Shown here piece after piece: positions 33,810-40,299 of a stretch of DNA of 64,000 bases (position 1 is its first letter; every line of letters starts with the position of its first letter). The notes under the pieces are model-generated. The model made no database searches and was not told the origin of the DNA. It saw only the letters and a list, made by a program, of their open reading frames with translations. The translations under genes were made by a program, and so were the position numbers. The DNA is taken from assembly GCF_000621605.1 (NCBI RefSeq), contig NZ_JHXX01000003.1:186001-250000 (forward strand), read 5' to 3'. The stretch is from Butyrivibrio sp. MC2021 (lineage in GTDB: Bacteria > Bacillota > Clostridia > Lachnospirales > Lachnospiraceae).

Positions 33810-35117
33810 ATGAGTAAGTATACAAAAGAAGATATCTACCGCATCGTCGAGGAGGAGGACGTGGCTTTTATCAGGCTGCAGTTCTGCGATATTTTCGGTG
33901 TTCCCAAGAATATCGCCATAGCCGCAAGCCAGCTTGAGAGCGCCCTGAATAACGAGTGCATGTTTGACGGTGTTTTCGTAGAGGGCTTTTCAAGAAGCGA
34001 AGAAAGCGACATGTACCTTCATCCCGATCTTGACAGCTTCGACATATACCCCTGGCGCCCCCAGTCCGGCAAGGTTGCCAGAATGTTCTGTAACGTCTAC
34101 ACCTCAGACGGCAAGCCCTTCCTGGGAGATTCCAGAAACGTTCTGAGAAATGTTGTAGCCAAGGCCAAGGACATGGGCATCAACTTCAAGGTTAATCCCG
34201 AGCCGGAGTTTTTCCTTTTTGACTATGACGACGACGGACAGCCCACCACCAAGACCCATGAGAAGGCTTCATATTTTGACGTTGCTCCCGCAGATCAGGG
34301 CGAGAACGTAAGAAGAGATATCATCCTGAACCTTGAGGAGATGGATTTTGACATCTCATCCTCCCATCATGAGATCGCTCCTGCCCAGCACGAGATCGAC
34401 TTCAAGGAAGCAGATGCTGAGCGCAGCGCAGATATGGTCATGACTTTCCGCATGGCTGTTAAGACCATTGCCAAAAAGCACGGCCTCTACGCCACATTTA
34501 TGCCCAAGCCCGTTGAAGGCATCAGCGGTTCAGGCATGCACATCAACATCCTTGCAGAGGATAACGGCGGAAAGAATATCTTTGTAAACGACGCCGACCA
34601 GGAGCTTTCCGATACAGCAAAGCACTTTATCGCTGGCGTTCTGAGCCATGTAAAGGGCATGACTCTTGTGACCAACCCCATCGTCAATTCCTACAAGCGC
34701 CTTGTTCCGGGATATGATGCACCGGTGAATGTGACCTGGTCATCAGCCTCCGCCAACAGAGGAGCTCTTATCAGAATTCCCGCCAAGAGAGGTGGAAATA
34801 CCAAGATTGAGATCAGAAACCCCGATGCCATCTGCAATCCTTACCTTGCCCTGGCACTGATCCTGGCCGCAGGTATGGAGGGCATTGAGAAAAAGATGAC
34901 TCCTCCCCCGGAGCTGTCAGACCAGAAGGGCGAGGCCGATACTCTTCCTCTTACCCTTGGAGAAGCCATCCACGCATACAAGGATGATCCCTTTGTAAAA
35001 GAGGTTCTTGGTGAGCCTATCTACAGCAAATTCCTGGAGGCCAAAAAGGCTGAATGGAAGGATTTCCGCACCTGCGTAACTCAGTGGGAAATAGGCAGAT
35101 ACCTCAATATCTTTTAA
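33810..35117 (+). CDS. glnA: Type I glutamine synthetase
   Basis: A 435-residue GSI of the short, non-adenylylated Firmicute type. It begins MSKYTKEDIYRIVEEEDV. Motifs: NPEPEFFLFD, HHEIAPAQHEIDF, the ATP-site SGSGMHINI and RIPAKRGGNTKIEIRNPD. The ATG at 33810 has GGAGG five bases upstream; a longer frame from 33747 would run through the leader terminator. The ANTAR regulator follows 33 bases later, so enzyme and RNA-binding regulator are in one transcript that the regulator itself probably controls. Confidence 0.96.
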   Translation: MSKYTKEDIYRIVEEEDVAFIRLQFCDIFGVPKNIAIAASQLESALNNECMFDGVFVEGFSRSEESDMYLHPDLDSFDIYPWRPQSGKVARMFCNVYTSDGKPFLGDSRNVLRNVVAKAKDMGINFKVNPEPEFFLFDYDDDGQPTTKTHEKASYFDVAPADQGENVRRDIILNLEEMDFDISSSHHEIAPAQHEIDFKEADAERSADMVMTFRMAVKTIAKKHGLYATFMPKPVEGISGSGMHINILAEDNGGKNIFVNDADQELSDTAKHFIAGVLSHVKGMTLVTNPIVNSYKRLVPGYDAPVNVTWSSASANRGALIRIPAKRGGNTKIEIRNPDAICNPYLALALILAAGMEGIEKKMTPPPELSDQKGEADTLPLTLGEAIHAYKDDPFVKEVLGEPIYSKFLEAKKAEWKDFRTCVTQWEIGRYLNIF

Positions 35118-35150
35118 AGATTTCAATTTTAATCAGGTGGGATTTAGTCT

Positions 35151-35696
35151 GTGAACATAATCGTTGCTTTTGCCAAGCAGGCCGACGTAATAAATTTCAA
35201 AAGCATACTGAGCCGTGGCGGATATGACCAGGTAAAAGCCTGTACTTCAGGAGTGCAGGCTCTTTCCGCCATGGAAGACCTTGGAAGCGGTGTCATTATC
35301 TGTGGCTACCGCTTAAGTGACATGCTCTACTCTGAGCTGGCCCAGGACCTTCCGGGGTATTTTCAGATGCTTCTTATTGCCTCCCCTGACAAAGCACCGG
35401 ATCTCACGGGGGATTCTGTGGTTTATCTTCCCACCCCTGTGAAGAAGTCAGATCTTTTTTCAACCCTGGAGCTGATGCTGGAGGGTGTTAACCGCCGCAA
35501 GAAAAAAGCCAAGGAGAAGCGCCTTTTAAGAAGCGATGAGGACAAGAAGACCATCGCCGCTGCCAAGGAAATTCTCATGGACAGGCACCATATGACAGAG
35601 CCTGAGGCACATAAGTATCTGCAAAAATGCGCCATGGACTCCGGTACAAATATGCTGGAGACCGCGGAGATGATCATCTCCTTGAGGAATATTTAA
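35151..35696 (+). CDS. ANTAR-domain RNA-binding antiterminator with degenerate receiver
   Basis: A 181-residue protein starting at GTG. Residues 1-110 have the receiver fold, but the phospho-acceptor aspartate is missing: the site reads VIICGYRLSD, with Gly52 at the aspartate position, and the N-terminal acidic pair is absent. A basic linker (NRRKKKAKEKR) leads to the ANTAR domain (about 125-181: KTIAAAKEILMDRHHMTEPEAHKYL, then NMLETAEMII). ANTAR domains bind paired hexaloop hairpins and prevent terminator folding, as in EutV and NasR. Target-like hairpins are present in the leaders of glnA, asnB, glnN and amtB. What signal it senses is unknown. Confidence 0.93.
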   Translation: MNIIVAFAKQADVINFKSILSRGGYDQVKACTSGVQALSAMEDLGSGVIICGYRLSDMLYSELAQDLPGYFQMLLIASPDKAPDLTGDSVVYLPTPVKKSDLFSTLELMLEGVNRRKKKAKEKRLLRSDEDKKTIAAAKEILMDRHHMTEPEAHKYLQKCAMDSGTNMLETAEMIISLRNI

Positions 35697-35705
35697 ATGC
35701 AGGAT

Positions 35706-35760
35706 GGCCAAGTAGGTACAGTAGTGACGGTTCTTGCCGTCCCTCCAGTCCCACTTGGCC
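35706..35760. terminator. Bidirectional hairpin between convergent genes
   Basis: GGCCAAGT (35706-35713) pairs with ACTTGGCC (35753-35760), with an inner GACGG/CCGTC stem. It separates the ANTAR gene (plus) from the Ca-binding protein gene (minus). Confidence 0.6.
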
Positions 35761-35779
35761 TGTGTACTCTTAGCCTGTT

Positions 35780-36850
35780 TTATAAAATACTTTGCTGCAC
35801 TGCTGCAAGGTCAATCTGCTGCACTGTGCCGACGCCGCCGCTTTCTCTAAGGAATAGCCCGCTGGCTCTTGTCATGGCAGAAATAGCAAAGTCCATTCCG
35901 CGATGGGTAAACTCCGTTGAGGCATTTCCAAGATAGATGGCTCCCACATCCGCTTCTTTTAATGAAAGAAGAGAATCTGTGCCATCTTCATTTCTTAGCC
36001 AGATCTGCAATTTCTCGTAGATCTCATCATTTTCATCTATCCAGTTGTTGCCATCTTTGTCGAAGGCTGAAAGGTCCTTGAAACCGTTCCCACTCTTGGT
36101 TCCAAAAAGTTCAGAGCCGTCATTGATCACTCCGTCACCGTTTTTATCATAGGAAAGAAATCCCGAACCTGCGCCAAGGCTGGCGATATTGTCCTTGGTT
36201 CCGTCGCAGTCCAGGTCAAAGTAAAAATGCTGGTCACTGATATTTGTGATATCGCTGCCCACGTTGATGACAAGAGGGTCGATAAAGCCCACAGCAGAAG
36301 AAATATCCATTGAGGCATATTGTGTAAACCTTGATGAAAGCGAGAAGCTAACACCAAAGTCGATCACTCTTCCATCCTCTGTAAGAGCGGTCCCCTGGCC
36401 GCAGAAGGTTGTAGCCTCCTCTTCATAATGTGTTGCTGTTATCTGGGTTACTTTTACGAAGTTATTAGATGTAAGCATTTGTGAGGTCTGATCAATAAGC
36501 CCTTTATAATGGCTGTTCTGATCCTCTCCTCCAAGAAGCCTAAGAAGCCTCAGTATCCTGTCCAGAAGTGTTGAACGAAGCTCCGATATCTGCTGCTGCA
36601 AACTTTGCTCCGCCGGAGTCAGATACTCTGCTTTCTTAGGTTTTAAGCCGGTGTAGTTCTCGCTGCTGACAGCTTCACCGCTAATTTCAGAATTACTCAG
36701 TTCTACCGAATCATACTTTTTCTTTTCCTGATCCTGCAGTGAATCAAGAAAAGAGTCTCTGGTCAGCACTCCCGTCTGCACCGAAACGAGGTTCTCCTCG
36801 TAGTACTTGTGGGATGAAACCATGTTCACGTTACTTTGTGCAATTCTCAT
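35780..36850 (-). CDS. Calcium-binding-repeat protein of unknown function
   Basis: A 356-residue protein without a classical signal peptide. The N-terminal 100 residues are polar and helical, with a leucine-rich helix (LRSTLLDRILRLLRLLGG). The C-terminal half has three aspartate-rich loops of the EF-hand/dockerin type: DLDCDGTKDN, DKNGDGVINDG and DKDGNNWIDEND. These are followed by ELFG...IWLRNEDG-type text known from secreted repeat proteins. A sigma-28-like promoter lies at 37016-37043, so co-expression with flagella and export by the flagellar apparatus are possible. That is inference. Confidence 0.7.
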   Translation of the reverse strand: MRIAQSNVNMVSSHKYYEENLVSVQTGVLTRDSFLDSLQDQEKKKYDSVELSNSEISGEAVSSENYTGLKPKKAEYLTPAEQSLQQQISELRSTLLDRILRLLRLLGGEDQNSHYKGLIDQTSQMLTSNNFVKVTQITATHYEEEATTFCGQGTALTEDGRVIDFGVSFSLSSRFTQYASMDISSAVGFIDPLVINVGSDITNISDQHFYFDLDCDGTKDNIASLGAGSGFLSYDKNGDGVINDGSELFGTKSGNGFKDLSAFDKDGNNWIDENDEIYEKLQIWLRNEDGTDSLLSLKEADVGAIYLGNASTEFTHRGMDFAISAMTRASGLFLRESGGVGTVQQIDLAAVQQSIL

Positions 36851-36917
36851 TAAGCCTCCTTATAAAAGGGGACGCGAAGAGCTATGGGATGAGACATACA
36901 CTAACGCATCCTTAAAA

Positions 36918-36950
36918 AGAGCTCACCTTTTTGCTTTGGGCAACAAAAAA
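36918..36950 (-). repeat. Hairpin in the leader of the Ca-binding protein gene
   Basis: On the plus strand TCAC, TTTTTG and TTTG pair with CAA, CAAAAAA and GTGA across a short loop. It lies within the predicted untranslated leader. Confidence 0.45.
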
Positions 36951-37015
36951 GTGAATCCCCACACTGAAGGTATATCCTCCATGAAGATCCACGCTTTCCA
37001 TAGCTTGTATAATCT

Positions 37016-37043
37016 ATATCGGCTGAGAGATTATAAGTCCTTA
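37016..37043 (-). promoter_or_regulatory. Sigma-28-like promoter of the Ca-binding protein gene
   Basis: Minus-strand TAAG (37043-37040), 17 bases, CCGATAT (37022-37016), preceded by G. The spacer is one base longer than in the other sigma-28 promoters here. The leader would be about 160 bases. Confidence 0.6.
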
Positions 37044-37122
37044 GAGAAACGGTAAAAGACTAAATTTTCTGGAAATTCAATTCTTATCATTCCCCCGTCC
37101 TATACCCCCCAGCCAATGCAAA

Positions 37123-37734
37123 TCAGATATCCAAATCCCTCTCTCTGCTTCCTGTAACTTCCCCGGAGAGGAAATGTCTTCTGCAGACAGAAACATAAGA
37201 TTCATTGCCTCCCATCATGATCTGCTCGCCGCTGCGGACGATCTTGCCGTTACTTACGCGGGCATTGAAGTGGGCACGGCGGCCGCACCAGCACACTGTG
37301 GGCACTTCTTCGATATAGTTGGCGATCTCCATAAGACGCTTGGAGCCTGTAAATAAGTGACTTGTAAAGTCGGTCCTGAGACCGTAGCAGATAACCGGAA
37401 GATCATACTTATCCACTACCTCAGCAAGAAGATCAACCTGCTCCTCGGTCAGGAACTGGGCCTCGTCAACGATGACGCAGTCCAGGTTCTTCCAGCCGTC
37501 AGACTCCTTGGTGAACCACTTGGTTGTGACCTCCTCTAAAAAGTCCTCCACAAAGATGCACTCGGCGCCAAGGCCTATTCTGGACTTAACAACCTTCTCT
37601 CCGTCCCTGTCCTCAGTCTTGGGCTTAAGGAGGATGGCATTTTGCCCCTTCTCAAGATAGTTGTAGCGAACCATCAGCGCATTGGCTGTCTTGGAACTCC
37701 CCATAGCTCCGTATCTGAAATATAGCTTTCCCAT
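37123..37734 (-). CDS. tdk: Thymidine kinase
   Basis: A 203-residue type II thymidine kinase. The P-loop is RYGAMGSSKTANAL, with a serine where many P-loops have the last glycine. The Walker B equivalent is VIVDEAQFL. The zinc-binding lasso region has CWCGRRAHFNARV. It salvages thymidine to dTMP. The gene stands 38 bases after mscS and could share its message. Length is typical. Confidence 0.95.
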   Translation of the reverse strand: MGKLYFRYGAMGSSKTANALMVRYNYLEKGQNAILLKPKTEDRDGEKVVKSRIGLGAECIFVEDFLEEVTTKWFTKESDGWKNLDCVIVDEAQFLTEEQVDLLAEVVDKYDLPVICYGLRTDFTSHLFTGSKRLMEIANYIEEVPTVCWCGRRAHFNARVSNGKIVRSGEQIMMGGNESYVSVCRRHFLSGEVTGSRERDLDI

Positions 37735-37772
37735 TTTACACTTCCCCCAATTTATTTTTTATTCAGGAAAAA

Positions 37773-38570
37773 TCATTCGTTTCCCTTGTATACCACCAGC
37801 TTGTTGTATGGAATCTCGATTCCTGCCTCGGCAAATCTCTTCATAACCTCAACTCTGCAGTCTGAGCAGGTCACAGGATTGTCCTTGTAATCCCTGGTGG
37901 TAACCAGCGCCCTTAAGGTAACGCCGCTGTCATCGCAGCTCCTGCATAGAACAGTGGGTCTTGGTCCAAAGTGCATCGGATGTGAGTCAATGGCCTCAGC
38001 CATGATCCCCATGGCCTTCTCCATATCTGTTCCGTAGGCCACAGACACCTCGATAGGATAGGAAAAGGATCTCTCCTGGGTGTAGTTCACAATAACCGAG
38101 CTTCCCACTGTGGAGTTGGGAATATAAAGGATCTCATTCTGATAGGTCTTGACCACCGTATGTCTCAAAGTGATATTTTCCACATATCCGGGATCAAAAG
38201 AATCAATCTTAACCCTGTCGCCGATATCGAAGGGCCTTGATCTTGATGCCGATAAGGCAATTCCGGAAAAGACATTAGCCAAAGTGGACTGGGCCGCAAG
38301 ACCGAGAACCACAGCTGCGATTCCGGAAGAAGCGATGGCTGTCTCCCAGGTCTTGGAGAATGCAGGAATACCGCTGAGGGCGGTAAGTGCTGCGATCACC
38401 CAGAACATGGCCATGATAATGCCCTTTAAGAAAATAAGGTGAAGCTTACCCCGAAGCCTTTCCTTACTTACGAACTTACTCATCAGAATATTAAGAACGT
38501 ACGCCACAAGAAAAGGCAGTACATACTTTAAAAATGCCTGTATAACATCCCCAATAACTTTTTTATCCAA
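37773..38570 (-). CDS. mscS: MscS-family mechanosensitive channel
   Basis: A 265-residue protein with about three N-terminal membrane helices. The pore-lining helix is alanine/glycine-rich (SSGIAAVVLGLAAQSTLANVFSG), followed by the MscS beta domain (RPFDIGDRVKIDSFDPGYVENI) and a C-terminal alpha-beta domain. It opens under membrane tension during hypo-osmotic shock. It starts six bases after the HicB-like gene, so the two are one transcription unit. Confidence 0.92.
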   Translation of the reverse strand: MDKKVIGDVIQAFLKYVLPFLVAYVLNILMSKFVSKERLRGKLHLIFLKGIIMAMFWVIAALTALSGIPAFSKTWETAIASSGIAAVVLGLAAQSTLANVFSGIALSASRSRPFDIGDRVKIDSFDPGYVENITLRHTVVKTYQNEILYIPNSTVGSSVIVNYTQERSFSYPIEVSVAYGTDMEKAMGIMAEAIDSHPMHFGPRPTVLCRSCDDSGVTLRALVTTRDYKDNPVTCSDCRVEVMKRFAEAGIEIPYNKLVVYKGNE

Positions 38571-38576
38571 AACCTG

Positions 38577-38792
38577 TTACTCCTCTTCGTCATCCTCATC
38601 ATCGCCCATTTCTTCAAAAGCGATCATGGAATCAATGATATCCTCGAAGTCCTCCCTAAGCTCCTCAAGAGTCTCCCCTTCGTAGGTGTAAGTGCGACCG
38701 TCGATCACCACTTCCCCTGTATAGTAGTCACACTTCTTATCATAATTAACGGTACCAACGTACCCCTCATATTCAAGCTTATTCTCTGCCAC
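38577..38792 (-). CDS. HicB-like small protein (orphan)
   Basis: A 71-residue protein. I chose the GTG at 38792, nine bases after AAGGAG. The much longer open frame to 38972 reads through repeat C2 and has no ribosome site. The core (YEGYVGTVNYDKKCDYYTGEV, then YEGETLEELREDFEDIID) has the partial RNase-H-like fold of HicB antitoxins, with a very acidic tail. It has no adjacent HicA and no DNA-binding domain. It is encoded six bases before mscS. It may have a role outside toxin-antitoxin biology. Confidence 0.7.
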   Translation of the reverse strand: MAENKLEYEGYVGTVNYDKKCDYYTGEVVIDGRTYTYEGETLEELREDFEDIIDSMIAFEEMGDDEDDEEE

Positions 38793-38817
38793 TGTATAAA
38801 TCTCCTTATTATAAAAA

Positions 38818-38952
38818 AGCATGTTGCTTGCAACATGCTCGCGCCGAGCGCGGTTGCATTTATGCAACAAATACCATACGCGCGAGTGCGCATCCATAGC
38901 GGAGCGTTTTTGTTTAATAGGAAATTCGGAGGAATTTCCTATTAAACAAAAA
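38818..38952 (-). repeat. Structured repeat before the HicB-like gene, copy C2
   Basis: Same architecture as the element at 30545-30658: GCATGTTGC/GCAACATGC with TT loop (38819-38838), GTTGCAT/ATGCAAC with TT loop (38853-38868), a conserved GC-rich core, and a perfect 21-bp stem beginning TTTTTGTTTAATAGG (38907-38927) with its complement (38932-38952). The outer hairpins differ in sequence from copy C1 but keep pairing. It lies 25 bases before the HicB-like start and touches the hsp20 terminator. Confidence 0.8.
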
Positions 38953-39000
38953 AGTTCCCTGCTGTCAGCCATATCAGTATAGCATAACAGCAGGGAATTT
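38951..39000 (-). terminator. Terminator of hsp20
   Basis: Minus-strand TTCCCTGCTGT and ACAGCAGGGAA form a perfect 11-bp stem with a loop of about 20 bases, followed by CTTTTTTGTTT. The T run doubles as the first arm of the outer hairpin of repeat C2. Confidence 0.85.
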
Positions 39001-39046
39001 TGTTCACCTAATCATCTATTTAATTATCTGAATTTTATGAAAGGTT

Positions 39047-39508
39047 TCAGTCTTTAACCTCAATGCGGATGGGCTCGTCCTTCTTCTGCTCCAGCTGCTT
39101 CTTGGGAAGGTCTACCGTAAGAACACCGTTCCTGTACTGGGCGATGATATCCTCGGGCTTCAGGCCCTCTACTCTGAAGGATCTCTGGTAAGAAGAGCTT
39201 CTTCTCTCTCTGCGGATGTACTTGCCGTTCTCGTCCTTCTCATCCTTGTTATCTGTATGAGCAGCACTTATTGTAAGAACGTCGTCCTTAAGATCGATCT
39301 TGATATCTTCCTTATTGAATCCCGGAAGCTCTGCCTGGAGCTCATATCCGTTCTCCTTCTCGATGACATCAGTCTTCATAAGGCTGGTCATATTCTCGAA
39401 CTGTCTGTTGCAGTTCCTGTAGGGACTTTCCTCACCGAACATTCCGTTGAAGAAATTGTCCATCTCATCAAATACATCTCCGTTACTCCATAACATAGGC
39501 ATCAACAT
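39047..39508 (-). CDS. hsp20: Small heat-shock protein (Hsp20 family)
   Basis: A 153-residue alpha-crystallin-type holdase. The crystallin domain runs from about residue 45: VIEKENGYELQAELPGFNKEDI, then SYQRSFRVEGLKPEDIIAQYRNGVLTVDLPK, ending with the short IRIEV motif used for oligomer contacts. A CIRCE element at 39549-39575 lies upstream, which points to HrcA repression and heat induction. It is transcribed alone; a strong terminator follows. Confidence 0.95.
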   Translation of the reverse strand: MLMPMLWSNGDVFDEMDNFFNGMFGEESPYRNCNRQFENMTSLMKTDVIEKENGYELQAELPGFNKEDIKIDLKDDVLTISAAHTDNKDEKDENGKYIRRERRSSSYQRSFRVEGLKPEDIIAQYRNGVLTVDLPKKQLEQKKDEPIRIEVKD

Positions 39509-39548
39509 AAGTCCTCACTCCTTTTCTATAATATATTTTTGAAAGTTA

Positions 39549-39575
39549 TTAGCACTCGAACATCGCGGCTGCTAA
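39549..39575. promoter_or_regulatory. CIRCE element (HrcA operator) of hsp20
   Basis: TTAGCACTC, nine bases, GGCTGCTAA. This matches the CIRCE consensus TTAGCACTC-N9-GAGTGCTAA at 16 of 18 arm positions and sits about 40 bases before the hsp20 start codon. Confidence 0.85.
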
Positions 39576-39626
39576 TTTCTCTTTACAAGTATGTTATAGA
39601 ACACATAGAACAAAATGTCAACTCCC

Positions 39627-39667
39627 AACTTTCTAAAATAATTATAAACTTCATTTTTTAGAAAGTT
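39627..39667. repeat. Perfect 12-bp inverted repeat upstream of hsp20
   Basis: AACTTTCTAAAA (39627-39638) and TTTTAGAAAGTT (39656-39667) are exact complements with 17 bases between them. It lies between the divergent hsp20 and 39823 genes and could be an operator or a hairpin. Confidence 0.6.
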
Positions 39668-39708
39668 ATGGAGTTCCATTGATCCTTAAGAGAGCCCCTA
39701 TTTGTGGG

Positions 39709-39737
39709 TTGCAATGCATATAGTCATGTGCTATATT
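39709..39737 (+). promoter_or_regulatory. Candidate sigma-A promoter of the 85-residue protein gene
   Basis: TTGCAA (39709-39714), 17 bases, TATATT (39732-39737). A small hairpin, ATGTAGT with ACTACAT (about 39740-39761), follows at the start of the leader. Confidence 0.5.
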
Positions 39738-39822
39738 ATATGTAGTAATCAAAACTACATGTGACAACATTAAAAACTATCATTATTCGGATGATTAATT
39801 ATCATATATTTGGGAGGCGCCT

Positions 39823-40080
39823 ATGAACACCAAAGAACTTAAGGAATATTTCAAAGAGCATCTTGTACCGTCCAAGCTCTATAAGATCGGCGGTCATCAT
39901 AAGAACAGGATCTGTCTTGATAAGACTGAGAACGGCTGGCAGGTATTCTTCCAGGATAAAAAGGAAAAGATCGGCGTTATGAATTTTGTGGATGAGGCTT
40001 CAGCCTGCAACTCCATGAAGGATGAGCTGAGAAAGCTCATGGAGCAGCTCTACGGAATCACCTGGGTTCCCGCCAAATAA
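39823..40080 (+). CDS. Small conserved-looking protein, function unknown
   Basis: An 85-residue cytoplasmic protein starting MNTKELKEYFKEHLVPS, with GGAGG before the ATG. It has two predicted helices around three strands (RICLDKTENGWQVFFQDKK, then KIGVMNFVDEASAC). The 'ENGWQVFFQDKKEKIG' pattern recalls small immunity-type proteins, but no toxin gene is nearby and I cannot name a family with confidence. A terminator follows directly. Confidence 0.6.
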   Translation: MNTKELKEYFKEHLVPSKLYKIGGHHKNRICLDKTENGWQVFFQDKKEKIGVMNFVDEASACNSMKDELRKLMEQLYGITWVPAK

Positions 40081-40102
40081 TTGAATTGAATATCGAAATT
40101 AC

Positions 40103-40133
40103 GGGTCGGTAAAAAATGCCGGCCCATTTTTTT
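40103..40133 (+). terminator. Terminator of the 85-residue protein gene
   Basis: GGGTCGG pairs with CCGGCCC (one G-T) around an A-rich loop, followed by ATTTTTTT. Confidence 0.85.
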
Positions 40134-40247
40134 ATATTTTTTTTCATACTTTAAGGTTCGATTAAGGTTCGCGTTGTATTATAAGTTCATCAAAAGGAAC
40201 ACCCACACCTCCTTTTGATCCCACACAAATACTTTTTCATAGCAATG

Positions 40248-40278
40248 AAAAGCGCAGTCCCCCACAGACTGCGCTTTT
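40248..40278. terminator. Bidirectional terminator before the M42 peptidase end
   Basis: AAAAGCGCAGTC and GACTGCGCTTTT are perfect 12-bp arms around a seven-base loop. The A and T ends allow it to work on both strands; for the M42 gene it is the transcript end. Confidence 0.85.
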
Positions 40279-40299
40279 GCTTTATATTGGATCATTGAT

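Noticed and set aside
39823..40080. Assignment of the 85-residue protein to a named immunity family
   Set aside because: The resemblance is only a short strand pattern, and no polymorphic toxin gene is adjacent.
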